Shown here: positions 45,501 through 56,989 of the stretch, one piece after another
Numbering within the stretch: position 1 is the first letter of the stretch
Layout: each line of letters opens with the position of its first letter
Source: Agelas oroides
Lineage: Eukaryota > Porifera > Demospongiae > Agelasida > Agelasidae
Assembly: GCA_949130485.1 (NCBI GenBank)
Contig: OX422185.1
Span: 15,250,511 to 15,314,510, forward strand
Direction of reading: 5' to 3'
Length of the DNA stretch: 64,000 bases
Program-made: the position numbers and the translations under genes
Notes under the pieces: model-generated
Databases searched by the model: none
The model's input: only the letters and a program-made list of their open reading frames with translations
Told to the model about the DNA's origin: nothing

Positions 45501-48500
45501 ATTTGGCCTGCCTCCTCCCCCTCATCCTTCTCGCATTCACCCTCTCCACCTCACATATTTGGCCTCTCTCCTCCCCCCTCATCCTTGTCACATGCACCCT
45601 CTCAACCTCACATAATGGCCTGTCTCCTCCCCCCTCATCCTTCTCGCATGCACCCTCTCAACCTCACATATTGGCCTGTCTCCTCCCCCCTCATCCTTCT
45701 CGCATGCACCCTCTCCACCTCACATATTTGGCCTGTCTCCTCCCCCCTCATCTTTCTCGCATGCACCCTCTCCACCTCACATATTTGGCCTGTCTCCTCC
45801 CCCCTCATCCTTCTCGCATGCACCCTCTCAACCTCACATATTGTCCTGTCTCTTCCCCCCTCATCCTTCTCGCATGCACCCTCTCCACCTCACATATTTG
45901 GCCTGTCTCCTCCCCCCTCATCTTTCTCGCATGCACCCTCTCCACGTCACATATTTGACCTGTCTCCTCCCCCCTCATCCTTCTCGCATGCACTCTCTCC
46001 ACCTCACATAATAGGCCTGTCTCCTCCCCCCTCAATCCTTCTCGCATTCACCCTCTCCACCTCACGTATTTGGCCTGTCTCCCCCCCCTCATCCTTCTCA
46101 CATGCACCCTCTCCACCTCACGTATTTAGCCTGTCTCTTCCCCCTCATCCTTCTCACATGCACCCTCTCAACCTCACATATTTGGCCTGTCTCCTTCCCC
46201 CTTATCCTTCTCACATGCACCCTTTCCACCTCACATATTTGGCCTCTCTCCTCCCCCCTCATCCTTCTCACATGCACCCTCTCCAACTCACATATTTAGC
46301 CTGTCTCCTCCCCCCTCATCCTTCTCGCAAGCACCCTCTCAACCTCTCAAATTTGGCCTGCCTCCTCCCCCCTCATCCTTCTCACATTCACCCTCTCCAC
46401 CTCACATTTTTGGCCTGCCTCCTCCCCCCTCATCCTCCTCGCATGCACCCTCTCCACCTCACGTATTTGGCCTGTCTCCCCCCCCCCCCCTCATCCTTCT
46501 CACATGCACCCTCTCCACCTCACATATTTAGCCTGTCTCCTCCCCCTCATCCTTCTCACATGCCCCCTCTCCACGTCACATATTTGACCTGTCTCCTCCC
46601 CCCTCATCCTTCTCGCATGCACCCTCTCCACCTCACATATTTGGCCTGTCTCCTCCCCCCTCATCCTTCTCACTTGCACCCTCTCCCCCTCGTTCTTTTC
46701 ACATGCACCCTCTCCACCACAAATATTTTCTGTTCACTTCTTCCTTCCGCTCCTCCTGTCATCCTGCTCGCATGCACTCTCTCCACCCAAAAAATTTGTC
46801 CTCCCCTCCTCCCCCTCATTGTTATCACATGTAGCCACTCCCGCAAAAGCATTTGCCCCCCTCCTCCCCTCCCCCTCATTGTTATCACATGCAGCCACTC
46901 CGCCACAAGCATTTGCCCCCCTCCTCCCCTCCCCCTCATGAGTCCACCCCCTCCGCCACAAGCTTTTGCCCCCCTCCTCCCCTCCCCCTCATGAGTCTAC
47001 CCCCTCCGCCTCATGAATCCACCCTCTCTGCCACATCTGTCCTCCCTTCTTCCTCTCTCATCCTTCTCGAATGCACCCTCTCAACCTCTCATATTTGGCC
47101 TGTCTCCTCCCCCCTCATCCTTCTCACATGCACCCTCTCAACCTCACAAATTTGGCCTGTATCTTCCCCCCTCATCCTTCTCGTATGCACCCTCTCAACC
47201 TCACATATTTGGCCTGTCTCCTCCCCCCCTCATCCTTCTCGCATGCACCCTCTCCACCTCACATGTTTGGCCTCTCTCCTTCCCCCTCATCCTTCTCACA
47301 TGCACCCTCTCCACCTCACATATTTGGCCTCTCTCTTCCCCCCTCATCCTTCTCGCATGCACCCTCTCCACCTCACATATTTGGCCTGCCTCCTCCCCCC
47401 TCATCCTTCTCGCTGCACCCTCTCCACCTCACAAATATTGCCTGCCTCCTCCCCCCTCATCCTTCTCGCATTCACCCTCTCCACCTCACATATATGGCCT
47501 CTCTCCTCCCCCCTCATCCTTCTCGCATGCACCCTCTCAACCTCACATATTGGCCTATCTCCTCCCCCCTCATCCTTCTCACATGCACCCTCTCAACCTC
47601 ACATATTGGCCTGTCTCCTCCCCCCTCATCCTTCTCGCATGCACCCTCTCCACCTCACATATTTGGCCTGTATCCTCCCCCCTCATCCTTCTCGCATGCA
47701 CCCTCTCCCCCTCATGATTCTACCCCCTCCGCCTCAAGCATTTGCCCCCCTCCTCCCCTCCCCCTCATGAATCCACCCTCTCCGCCACATCTGTCCTCCC
47801 CTCCTCCTCCCTCATCCTTCTCGCATGCACCCTCTCAACCTCACATATTTGGCCTGTCTCCTCTTCCCTCATCCTTCTCACATGCAACCTCTCAACCTCA
47901 CAAATTTGGCCTGTCTCCTCCCCCCTCATCCTTCTCGCATGCACCCTCTCCACCTCACATATTTGGCCTATCTCCTCCCCCCCTCATCCTTCTCGCATGC
48001 ACCCTCTCCACCTCACATGTTTGGCCTCTCTCCTTCCCCCTCATCCTTCTCACTTGCACCCTCCCCCCCTCGTTCTTTTCACATGCACCCTCTCCACCAC
48101 AAATATTTTCTGTTCACTTCTTCCTTCCGCTCCTCCTCCTCTCCTCCCCCCTCAATCTTCTCGCATGCACTCTCTCCACCTCACAAATTTGGCCTGCCTC
48201 CTCCCCCCTCATCCTTCTCGCATTCACCCTCTCCACCTCACATATTTGGCCTCTCTCCTCCCCCCTCATCCTTGTCGCATGCACCCTCTCAACCTCACAT
48301 ATTGGCCTGTCTCCTCCCCCCTCATCCTTCTCGTATGCACCCTCTCCACCTCACATATTTGGCCTCTCTCCTCCCCCCTCATCCTTCTCGCATGCACCCT
48401 CTCCACCTCACATATTTGGCCTGTCTCCTCCCCCCTCATCCTTCTGCATGCACCCTCTCAACCTCACATATTTGGCCTCTCTCCTCCCCCCTCATCCTTC

Positions 48501-51500
48501 TCGCATGCACCCTCTCCACGTCACATATTTGACCTGTCTCCTCCCCCCTCATCCTTCTCGCATGCACCCTCTCAACCTCACATATTGGCCTGTCTCCTTC
48601 CCCCTCATTCTTCTCGCATGCACTCTCTCCACCTCACATATTTGGCCTGACTCCTCCCCCCTCATTAGGCCTTGATAGATTATGCTGGCATAATTTTGAG
48701 CATAATAGGTGCTCTTGAGCATCAAGAATTATGCTGGCATAATAGGCTGATTTTCATGATGATCCAGGCATAATAGGCTGATTTCTTGAATGATTGACTC
48801 TCACTCTCAGTTCCTGTAGTCTCAACTGTTTTATTACAACAGCCAGGCTAACAGTTACAGTATAACTACAGAAATTAAGGTTGCGTAATAACATTATGAC
48901 ATTGAAATTTCTATTTTTTTGCTATATGTGTTTTGTAAGTCATGTTTTAAGTTGTCTGTTCATGTTTTCAACTGTGGTATATAAAATTTCTGTGACGAAA
49001 TGAGAAGCATAATAGGTGAATCGAAAAGCATAATAGGTGAATTGTAAAGCATAATGGGTCAAAATTTTGGGAATCAGAGAATAGAATAATAGGCAGGGGC
49101 TTGAGCATAATCTATCAAGGCCTACCCCTCATCCTTCTCACATGCAACCTCTCAACCTCACAAATTTGGCCTGTCTCCTCCCCCCTCATCCTTCTCGCAT
49201 GCACCCTCTCCACCTCACATATTTGGCCTATCTCCTCCCCCCCTCATCCTTCTCGCATGCACCCTCTCCACCTCACATGTTTGGCCTCTCTCCTTCCCCC
49301 TCATCCTTCTCACTTGCACCCTCCCCCCCTCGTTCTTTTCACATGCACCCTCTCCACCACAAATATTTTCTGTTCACTTCTTCCTTCCGCTCCTCCTCCT
49401 CTCCTCCCCCCTCATCCTTCTCGCATGCACCCTCTCCACCTCACATATTTGGCCTGTCTCCTCCCCCCTCATCCTTCTCGCATGCACCCTCTCCACCTCA
49501 CATATATTGCCTGTCTCCTCCGCATTCATCCTTCTTACATGCACCCTCTCCACCTCACGTATTTGGCCTGTCTCCTCCCCCCTCATCCTTCTCGCATGCA
49601 CCCTCTCCACCTCACATATTTGGCCTCCCTCATCCTTCTCACATGTCTCCTCCCCCCTCATCCTTCTCACGTACACCCTCTCCACCTCAAGTATTTGACC
49701 TGTCTCCTCCCCCCTCATCCTTCTCACATGCACTCTCTCCACCTCACATATTTGGCCTGTCTCCTCCGCCTTCATCCTTCTCACATGCACCCTCTCCACA
49801 TCACATATTTGGCCTGTCTCCTCCCCCCTCATCCTTCTCACATGCACCCTCTCCACCTCACATATTTGACCTGTCTCCTCCCCCATCATCCTTCTCACAT
49901 GCACCTTCTCCACCTCACATATTTGGCCTGTCTCCTCCCCCCTCATCCTTCTCACATGCACCCTCTCAACCTCACATATTTGGCCTGTCTCCTCCCCCCT
50001 CATCCTTCTCACATGCACCCTCTCCACCTCACATATTTTACCTGTCTCCTCCCCCATCATCCTTCTCGCATGCACCCTCTCAACCTCACATATTGGCCTG
50101 TCTCCTTCCCCCTCATCCTTCTCGCATGCACTCTCTCCACCTCACATATTTGGCCTCACTCCTCCCCCCTCATCCTTCTCGCATGCACTCTCTCCACCTC
50201 ACATATTTGGCCTGTCTCCTCCCACCTCATCCTTCTCACATGCACCCTTTCTACCTCACATATTTGGCCTCTCTCCTCCCCCCTCATCCTTCTCTCATGC
50301 GCCCTCTCCAACTCACATATTTAGCCTGTCTCCTCCCCCCTCATCCTTCTCGCATGCACCCTCTCAACCTCACAAATTTGGCCTGCCTCCTCCCCCCTCA
50401 TCCTTCTCACATTCACCCTCTCCACCTCACATTTTTGGCCTGCCTCCTCCCCCCTCATCCTTCTCACATGCACCCTCTCCACCTCACATATTTGGCCTCT
50501 CTCCTCCCCCCTCATCCTTCTCGCATGCACTCTCTCAACCTCACAAATTTGGCCTGTCTCCTCCCCCCTCATCCTTCTCGCATGCACACTCTCCACCTCA
50601 CATATTTGACCTGTCTCCTCCGCCTTCATCCTTCTCACATGCACCCTCTCCACCTCACATATTTGACCTGTCTCCTCCGCCTTCATCCTTCTCACATGCA
50701 ACCTCTCCTCCTCACATATTTGGCCTGTCTCCTCCCCCCTCATCGTTCTCGCATGCACTCTCTCCACCTCACATATTTGACCTGTGTCCTCCGCTTTCAT
50801 CCTTCTCGCAGGCACCCTCTCAACCCCACATATTTGGCCTGTCTCTTCCCCGCTCATCCTTCTCGCATGCACCCTCTCAACCTCACATATTTGGCCTGTC
50901 TCCTCCCCCCTCATCCTTCTCGCAAGCACCCTCTCCACCTCACATATATGGCCTGTCTCCTCCGCCTTCATCCTTCTCACGTGCACCCTCTCCACCTCAC
51001 ATATTTGGCCTGTCTCCTCCCCCTTCATCCTTCTTGCATGCACCCTCTCCACCTCACATATTTGGCCTGTCTCCTCCCCCCTCATCCTTCTCGCATGCAC
51101 CCTCTCCACCTCACATATTTGGCCTGTCTCCTCCGCCTTCATCCTTCTCACATGCACCCTCTCCACCTCACGTATTTGGCCTGTCTCCTCCCCCTCATCC
51201 TTCTCACATGCACCCTCTCCAACTCACATATTTGGCCTCTCTCCTCCTCCCTCATCCTTCTCGCATGCACCCTCTCCACCTCTCATATTTGGCCTGTCTC
51301 CTCCCTCCTCATCCTTCTCGGTTGCACCCTCTCCACCTCACATATTTGACCTGTCTCCTCCGCATTCATCCTTCTCACATGCACCCTCTCCACCTCACAT
51401 ATTTGGCCTGTCTCCTCCCCCCTCATCGTTCTCGCATGCACTCTCTCCACCTCACATATTTGACCTGTGTCCTCCGCTTTCATCCTTCTCGCAGGCACCC

Positions 51501-53560
51501 TCTCAACCTCACATATATGGCCTGTCTCCTCCGCCTTCATCCTTCTCACGTGCACCCTCTCCGCCTCACATATTTGGCCTGTCTCCTCCCCCCTCATCCT
51601 TCTTGCATGCACCCTCTCCACCTCACATATTTGGCCTGTCCCCTCCCCCCTCATCCTTCTTGCATGCACCCTCTCCACCTCACATATTTGGCCTGTCTCC
51701 TCCCCCCTCATCCTTCTCGTATGCACCCTCTCCACCTCACATATTTGGCCTGTCTCCTCCCCCCTCATCCTTCTCGCATGCACCCTTTCAGCCTCACATA
51801 TTTGTCCTGTCTCCTCCCCTCTCATCCTTCTCACATGCACCCTCTCCACCTCACATATTTGGCCTCTCTCCTCCCCCCTCAACCTTCTTGCATGCACCCT
51901 CTCAACCTCACAAATTTTACCTGTCTCCTCCCCCCTCATCCTTCTCGCATGCACCCTCTCAACCTCACACATTTGTCCCGTTTCCTCCCCGCTCGTCCTT
52001 CTCACATGCACCCTCTCCACCTCACATATTTGACCTGTCTCCTCCGCCTTCATCCTTCTCACATGCACCCTCTCCACCTCACATATTTGGCCTGTCTCCT
52101 CCGCCTTCATCCTTCTCACATGCACCCTCTCCACCTCACATATTTGGCCTGTCTCCTCACCCCTCATCCTTCTCGCATGCACCATCTCAACGTCACATAT
52201 TTCATTTGTCCTCCCCCTCGTTCTTTTCACGTCCACCCTCTCCACCACAAATATTTTATGTTCACTTCTTCCGCTCCTCCTCTCATCCTTCTCGCATGCA
52301 CCCTCTCCACCCAAAAAATGTGTCCTCCCCTCCTCCTCTGCCCCTCAGTGTCCACCCTCTCCGCCACAAGCATTTGCCCCCCTCCTCCCCTCCCCCTCAT
52401 GTGTCTACCCTCTCCACCACAAACATTTGCCCCCCTCCTCCCCTCCCCCTCATGTGTCTACCCTCTCCGCCACAAGCATTTACCCCCTCCTCCCCTCCCC
52501 CTCATGTGTCCACTCTCTCCGCCACAAGCATTTTCCCCCCTCCTCCCCTCCCCCTCATGTGTCCACCCTCTCCACCACAAGCATTTGCCCCCCTCCTCCC
52601 CTCCCCTCCTCCCCTCCCCCTCATGTGTCTACCCTCTCCGCCACATGCATTTGCCCCCTCCTCCCCTCCCCCTCACGTGTCTACCCTCTCCGCCACAAGC
52701 ATTTGCACCCCTCCCCCCTCCCCCTCACGTGTCTACCCTCTCCACCACAAGCATTTGCCCCCCTCCTCCCCTCCCCCTCATGTGTCTACCCTCTCCGCCA
52801 CAAGCATTTGCCTCCCTCCCCCTTCTTCCTCACGTGTCTACCCTCTCCACCACAAGCATTTGCCCCCCTCCTCCCCCTCATGTGTCCACCCTCTCCGCCA
52901 CAAGCATTTTCCCCCCTACTCCCCTCCCCCTCACGTGTCTGCCCTCTCCACCACAAGCATTTGCCCCCCTCCTCCCCTTCTTCTCATGTGTCTACTCTAC
53001 CACAAATGTTTGTTCTCTCCTCCTCTCCCTTCCGTCCCCTCACGTCTTCTATGTACTCTTTCTACTACAATTATTTGTCCCCCCCCCTCCTCCGCCTTCC
53101 CTCCCCCTCATCCTTCTCACATTCTTTGCACCACAAACATTTGTCCTCCCCTTCTTCTTCTCCCGGCCCTTCATCCTTCTTGCGTGCACCGGCCCTCTCC
53201 ACCACACACCACTCTCAACCATTTAATTAGTCCTCCCCCTCGTATGCACCCTCTCCATCACAAATATTTCTCCTTCCTCCTTCTGCTCCCCCTCATCCTC
53301 CTCGCATGCATCCTACCCACTACAAAAAGTTTGTGCTCCCCCTCCGATCTTCTCCCACCTCCTCTCATCTTTCTCGCATGTACCCTCTCCACCACACACA
53401 TTTGTCTTTCCCTCCCACAAACATTTGTCCTCTCCCTCCTCATCTTCTCACACTCTCTCCACCACAAACATTTGTCCTCCCCTCCTCCCCCCTCCTCCCT
53501 TTCCTGCATCATTCTCACATGCGTGCACACACAACCATCCCCACCGTCACATACAAACTT
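39549..53560. repeat. pyrimidine-rich minisatellite array B (57-bp unit, 14 kb)
   Basis: The consensus unit is CTCCACCTCACATATTTGGC + CTGTCTCCTCCCCCCTCATC + CTTCTCGCATGCACCCT, 57 bp, with 56-bp variants. Interspersed blocks of the 53-bp unit (CCACAAGCATTTGCCCCC) and a CACAAATATTTTCTGTTCAC block recur and define higher-order repeats. 52340-53000 is mostly the 53-bp type. The array lies wholly between the donor of block beta and the acceptor of block gamma, like array A in copy 1. The unit is 19 codons and has no stop in most frames, which yields open frames of up to 935 codons on the + strand and 343 on the minus strand. Frame slips at 56-bp units and sharing of all frames argue against coding. 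One transposon is inserted (48666-49124). Confidence 0.95.
48666..49124. mobile_element. hAT-type non-autonomous element, perfect 8-bp TSD
   Basis: TAGGCCTTGATAGATTATGC at the left is inverted at the right (GCATAATCTATCAAGGCCTA). Subterminal repeats of GCATAATAGG flank both sides. CCCCTCAT, part of the array unit, is duplicated (48658-48665, 49125-49132). At 459 bp it has no ORF. It is related to the terminus at 8600-8655. Confidence 0.95.
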
Positions 53561-53651
53561 TCCCCCTCATAAGAGTGGCCGTGTTGTGTGACTAAATCCA
53601 GGCATTCTGAAAGACTGGCCAGGTCATGTATGTGTCATGCTCTTTCTCCAG

Positions 53652-53739
53652 GATACGTCTGGTTTTGTGTGTCATATCGACAACCCAACTGGAGTACCTG
53701 ACTGTGAAGATCAAGGAGGGCTTTGAGCTGGTGATTGAG
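53652..53739 (+). CDS. exon-like block gamma, copy 2
   Basis: Bounded by ctctttctccag and GAG|GTATGT. It is 88 bp, open with one leading base (IRLVLCVISTTQLEYLTVKI, then KEGFELVIE). Spliced to block alpha copy 2 directly it stays in frame. Copy 1 (6362-6448) lacks one base and uses a different frame in its first third. Because the phases work with the stronger acceptor here, copy 2 is the better candidate for the functional exon, but I cannot exclude that both are decayed. The family is not identified. Confidence 0.5.
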
Positions 53740-54410
53740 GTATGTGTGTTCCTACATAGTACGTTGGTCTCATGCCCAGACCCCACCCTCTCACAAGGAG
53801 AGTTTTGAGCTGGTGATTGAGGTATGTGTGTTCCTACGTAGTACGTTGGTCTCATGCCCAGACCCCACCCTCTCACAAGGAGAGCTTTGAGCTGGTGATT
53901 GAGGTATGTGTGTTCCTACGTAGTACATTGGTCTCATGCCCAGACCCCACCCTCTCACAAGGATGACTTTGAGCAGTTAATGGTGTGTTCCTACGTAGTA
54001 CGTTGGTCTCACGCCCAGACCATGTCCTCTCACAAGGATGACTTTGAGCAGTTAATGGTGTGTTCCTACGTAGTACGTTGGTCTCACGCCCAGACCCTGT
54101 CCTCTCACAAGGATGACTTTGAGCAGTTAATGGTGTGTTCCTACGTAGTACGTTGGTCTCATGCCCAGACCCCACCCTCTCACAAGGATGACTTTGAGCA
54201 GTTAATGATGTGTTCCTACGTAGTACGTTGGTCTCACACCCAGACCCCACCCTCTCACAAGGATGACTTTGAGCAGTGAATGGTGTGTTCCTACGCAGTA
54301 CGTTGGTCTCACGCCCAGACCCCACCCTCTCACAAGGATGACTTTGAGCAGTTAATGGTGTGTTCCTACGTAGTACATTGGTCTCATGCCCAGACCCCAC
54401 CCTCTCACAA
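53740..54410 (+). repeat. 75-80-bp tandem repeat containing the exon gamma end and its donor
   Basis: Two units repeat the sequence GAGCTTTGAGCTGGTGATTG + AG|GTATGTGTG (donors near 53821 and 53904). Five or six further units carry a changed version (GACTTTGAGCAGTTAATGGT). All share CCCAGACCCCACCCTCTCAC. Several intact donor sites therefore lie in a row. Confidence 0.92.
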
Positions 54411-54604
54411 GAGAAAGGGAAAACAGTCAGGCACACCAAGTCAAATTTCTTAGGCCATGCAGCATGTACTATTAAGACCAGTGTAACCTAGCAACGTACA
54501 AAACATTTTGTGACACACCCACTCAAACATATAGATACTCAAGTAGAGATGAAAAATTTTAATTGCTATGTGGTAGTTTTCAGTGGCTTCTCAGTTGACT
54601 CCTG

Positions 54605-54784
54605 CATAAATGAACAGGAAGATTATCTGTTACCAACTTGAGCTCGGAAAATAACTTGCTGACATTTTGACTGAATGCTCCAGTTGTCATCAGGGCGAAA
54701 GACGACTGGAGCATTCAGTCAAAATGTCAGCAAGTTATTTTCCGAGCTCAAGTTGGTAACAGATAACCTTTCTCTTCATTTATG
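54605..54784. repeat. 180-bp palindrome (hairpin)
   Basis: The core arms (TTATCTGTTACCAACTTGAG ... TTGACTGAATGCTCCAGT) are perfect over about 65 bp with a loop of about 13 bp, then extend outward imperfectly (CATAAATGAACAGG / CTCTTCATTTATG). There is no clear TSD. Near-perfect arms imply recent origin or gene conversion. Confidence 0.92.
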
Positions 54785-54964
54785 TAATACATGTAGTTAA
54801 CAATCTCACAATCTGATTGGTCGTTACCACATTCTGGTAATGGGTCCAAGAAATTGGACTTACTTCATCAGACTGTTTCTCACCAGGAGGCGCACATGGT
54901 CTTGGTACAAGACAACAGCTATCATCATGCATGCTGATTGCAGTATGAGACATCTGCTGTCTGA

Positions 54965-55470
54965 ACTGTACTGTACCTCTTGTTGGTGTTCTCCCACAAA
55001 CAAATTCGAACTGAGCCACACCAGTAATGTGACCGTACCTCTTGTTGGTGTTCTCCCACAAACCAATTCTAACTGAGCCACACCAGTAATGTGACCGTAC
55101 CTCTTGTTGGTGTTGTCCCACAAACCAATTCTAACTGAGCTACACCAGTAATGTGACCGTACCTCTTGTTGGTGTTCTCCCACAAACCAATTCTAACTGA
55201 GCCACACCAGTAATGTGACCGTACCTCTTGTTGGTGTTCTCCCACAGACAAATTCTAACTGAGCTACACCAGTAATGTGACCGTACCTCTTGTTGGTGTT
55301 CTCCCACAGACAAATTCTAACTGAGCTACACCAGTAATGTGATTGTACCTCTTGTTGGTGTTCTCCCACAAACAAATTCCAACTGAGCCACACCAGTAAT
55401 GTGACCGTACCTCTTGTTGGTGTTCTCCCACAAACCAATTCTAACTGAGCCACACCAGTAATGTGACCTA
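54965..55470. repeat. 62-bp tandem repeat, 8 units
   Basis: GTGACCGTACCTCTTGTTGG + TGTTCTCCCACAAACCAATT + CTAACTGAGCCACACCAGTA + AT repeats with few changes. Open minus-strand frames across it are repeat-driven. Confidence 0.95.
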
Positions 55471-55689
55471 CCACAGGGCGGGCTCGAGGTATTGTGCGTG
55501 TTTTGATTCTTGAGCACCATGGCTTTCTCGTTCTCACAGATCAACACTCATGGTTTGATTTTCACACTCTAATGTTGCATCACATTCTAATCTTGCGTCA
55601 TATTAAGCAAACTTTTCACAAGCAATTTTCTATTTGTGTGTCATCACAATTATTCTGGTGGTGACACATATTTACAGCATATATACGGC

Positions 55690-56400
55690 ATGTCATCCCG
55701 TAGTCCATCCAATAATAGTGTATATAAGCCGTGCCTCCTCCTTCCTTTAGGGTTAAGGTATATATGTACACTGTACATCCAGTAGTTCATCCAATAATAG
55801 TGTATATAAGCTGTGCCTCCTCCATCCTTTAGGGTTAAGGTATATATGTACATCCAGTAGTACATCCAATAATAGTGTATATAAGCTGTGCCTCCTCCAT
55901 CCTTTAGGGTTAAGGTATATATGTGTGACAGTCCCGTGTAGAAATCGAAGGTTATTCCATTGCGTATTTCGATCGCATCGCTGCGTTCAAAGCGCCGTAT
56001 CGCTGAACTTCCGTTAAGGGCGGGGCTCATACGCGCTTCGTAGATGCGTAAATAGCTAACGAGTCTATGAAGCACGTATGAGCCCCGCCCTTAACGGAAG
56101 TTCAGCGATACGGCGCTTTGAACGCAGCGATGCGATCGAAATACGCAACGGAATAACCTTCGATTTCTACACGGGACTGCCACATGTACATCCAGTAGTT
56201 CATCCAATAATAGTGTATATAAGCTGTGCCTCCTCCATCCTTTAGGGTTAAGGTATATATGTACATCCAGTAGTGCATCCAATAATAGTGTATATAAGCT
56301 GTGCCTCCTCCATCCCTAGGGTTAAGGTATATATGTACATCCAGTAGTGCATCCAATAATAGTGTATATAAGCTGTGCATATATACACTATTAAATATAG
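55690..56400. repeat. tandem repeat of about 75 bp, about 6 units, split by a foldback MITE
   Basis: CATCCAATAATAGTGTATAT + AAGCTGTGCCTCCTCCATCC + TTTAGGGTTAAGGTATATAT + GTACATCCAGTAG repeats. The foldback element at 55925-56183 lies inside one unit, and its ATGT duplication comes from the TATATGTACATCC part. Confidence 0.93.
55925..56183. mobile_element. foldback MITE, 4-bp TSD, copy 3
   Basis: The 259-bp element with GTGACAGTCCC/GGGACTGCCAC ends is nearly identical to 3099-3357 along both arms. ATGT flanks both sides (55921-55924, 56184-56187). High similarity between the two copies suggests recent mobility. Confidence 0.93.
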
Positions 56401-56673
56401 ATGCCATGGGTAGTACATCCAATAATAGAACTGTTGTGAATATAATCAGAGTTCCACCCACAAACATGCAGTTACAAAATGAATTTCATTTGCAGTCATA
56501 ACCTTAAGTGGACAAGGGTGCAAGCAAGCCTTGGCAAATGTGAGATGGGTCACAGCCTGGTCCTGCCAAATCTATCCTTCAGTCTTTTACAGTGCTCACT
56601 GTTCCCACTCTCATACACACTCAAGTACCAGTACTGTACACACACATTCACTTCCACTAATTATACACCATTT

Positions 56674-56675
<2 letters not shown>

Positions 56676-56765
<90 letters not shown>

Positions 56766-56770
56766 ATACC
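56676..56770. repeat. (CA)n microsatellite before block delta
   Basis: About 90 bp of CA that runs into the acceptor tract cacatacccacag. The same arrangement (shorter) precedes copy 1 at 30850-30890. Confidence 0.97.
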
Positions 56771-56775
56771 CACAG

Positions 56776-56908
56776 ATGACAACAGAAACTCATCCTGTGA
56801 TTCAGACCAGCTACGAGTTGGTGGTTACCATGCCAATGAGGAACCCGCTATTCCTGTTCACCGAACAGAAAGCATCAGCATATGAAGAAATGCCCCACTG
56901 ATGTTGAG
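56776..56908 (+). pseudogene. exon-like block delta, copy 2
   Basis: Bounded by cacatacccacag and TTGAG|GTAAGT (a stronger donor than copy 1). Frame 1 reads MTTETHPVIQTSYELVVTMP, then MRNPLFLFTEQKASAYEEMP, and stops before the donor. Relative to copy 1 it lacks one codon and one further base near 56877. Frame 3 (DNRNSSCDSDQLRVGGYHAN...) is open until that missing base. Each copy is thus broken in the frame that the other keeps. It follows block gamma in phase 0 if frame 1 is used. Confidence 0.45.
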
Positions 56909-56989
56909 GTAAGTGTACCTTACATGATGATGTCACCATGATGTCATGTATCCTGATATTGTGTGTTGCAATGATGTACATAATTACAG

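Noticed and set aside
51283-52314. 343-codon minus-strand open frame of charged 19-residue repeats
   Set aside because: It is the same satellite read in reverse. The protein-like charge pattern comes from the purine-rich strand.
39549-53560. CRISPR-like array of repeats and spacers
   Set aside because: Units are contiguous with no variable spacers, and the sequence context is metazoan.
50784-53591. 935-codon + strand open frame of PPPSSFSHAPSPPHIFGLS-type repeats
   Set aside because: It follows the 57-bp minisatellite unit, has no start or splice context of its own, and neighbouring frames and the opposite strand are equally open.
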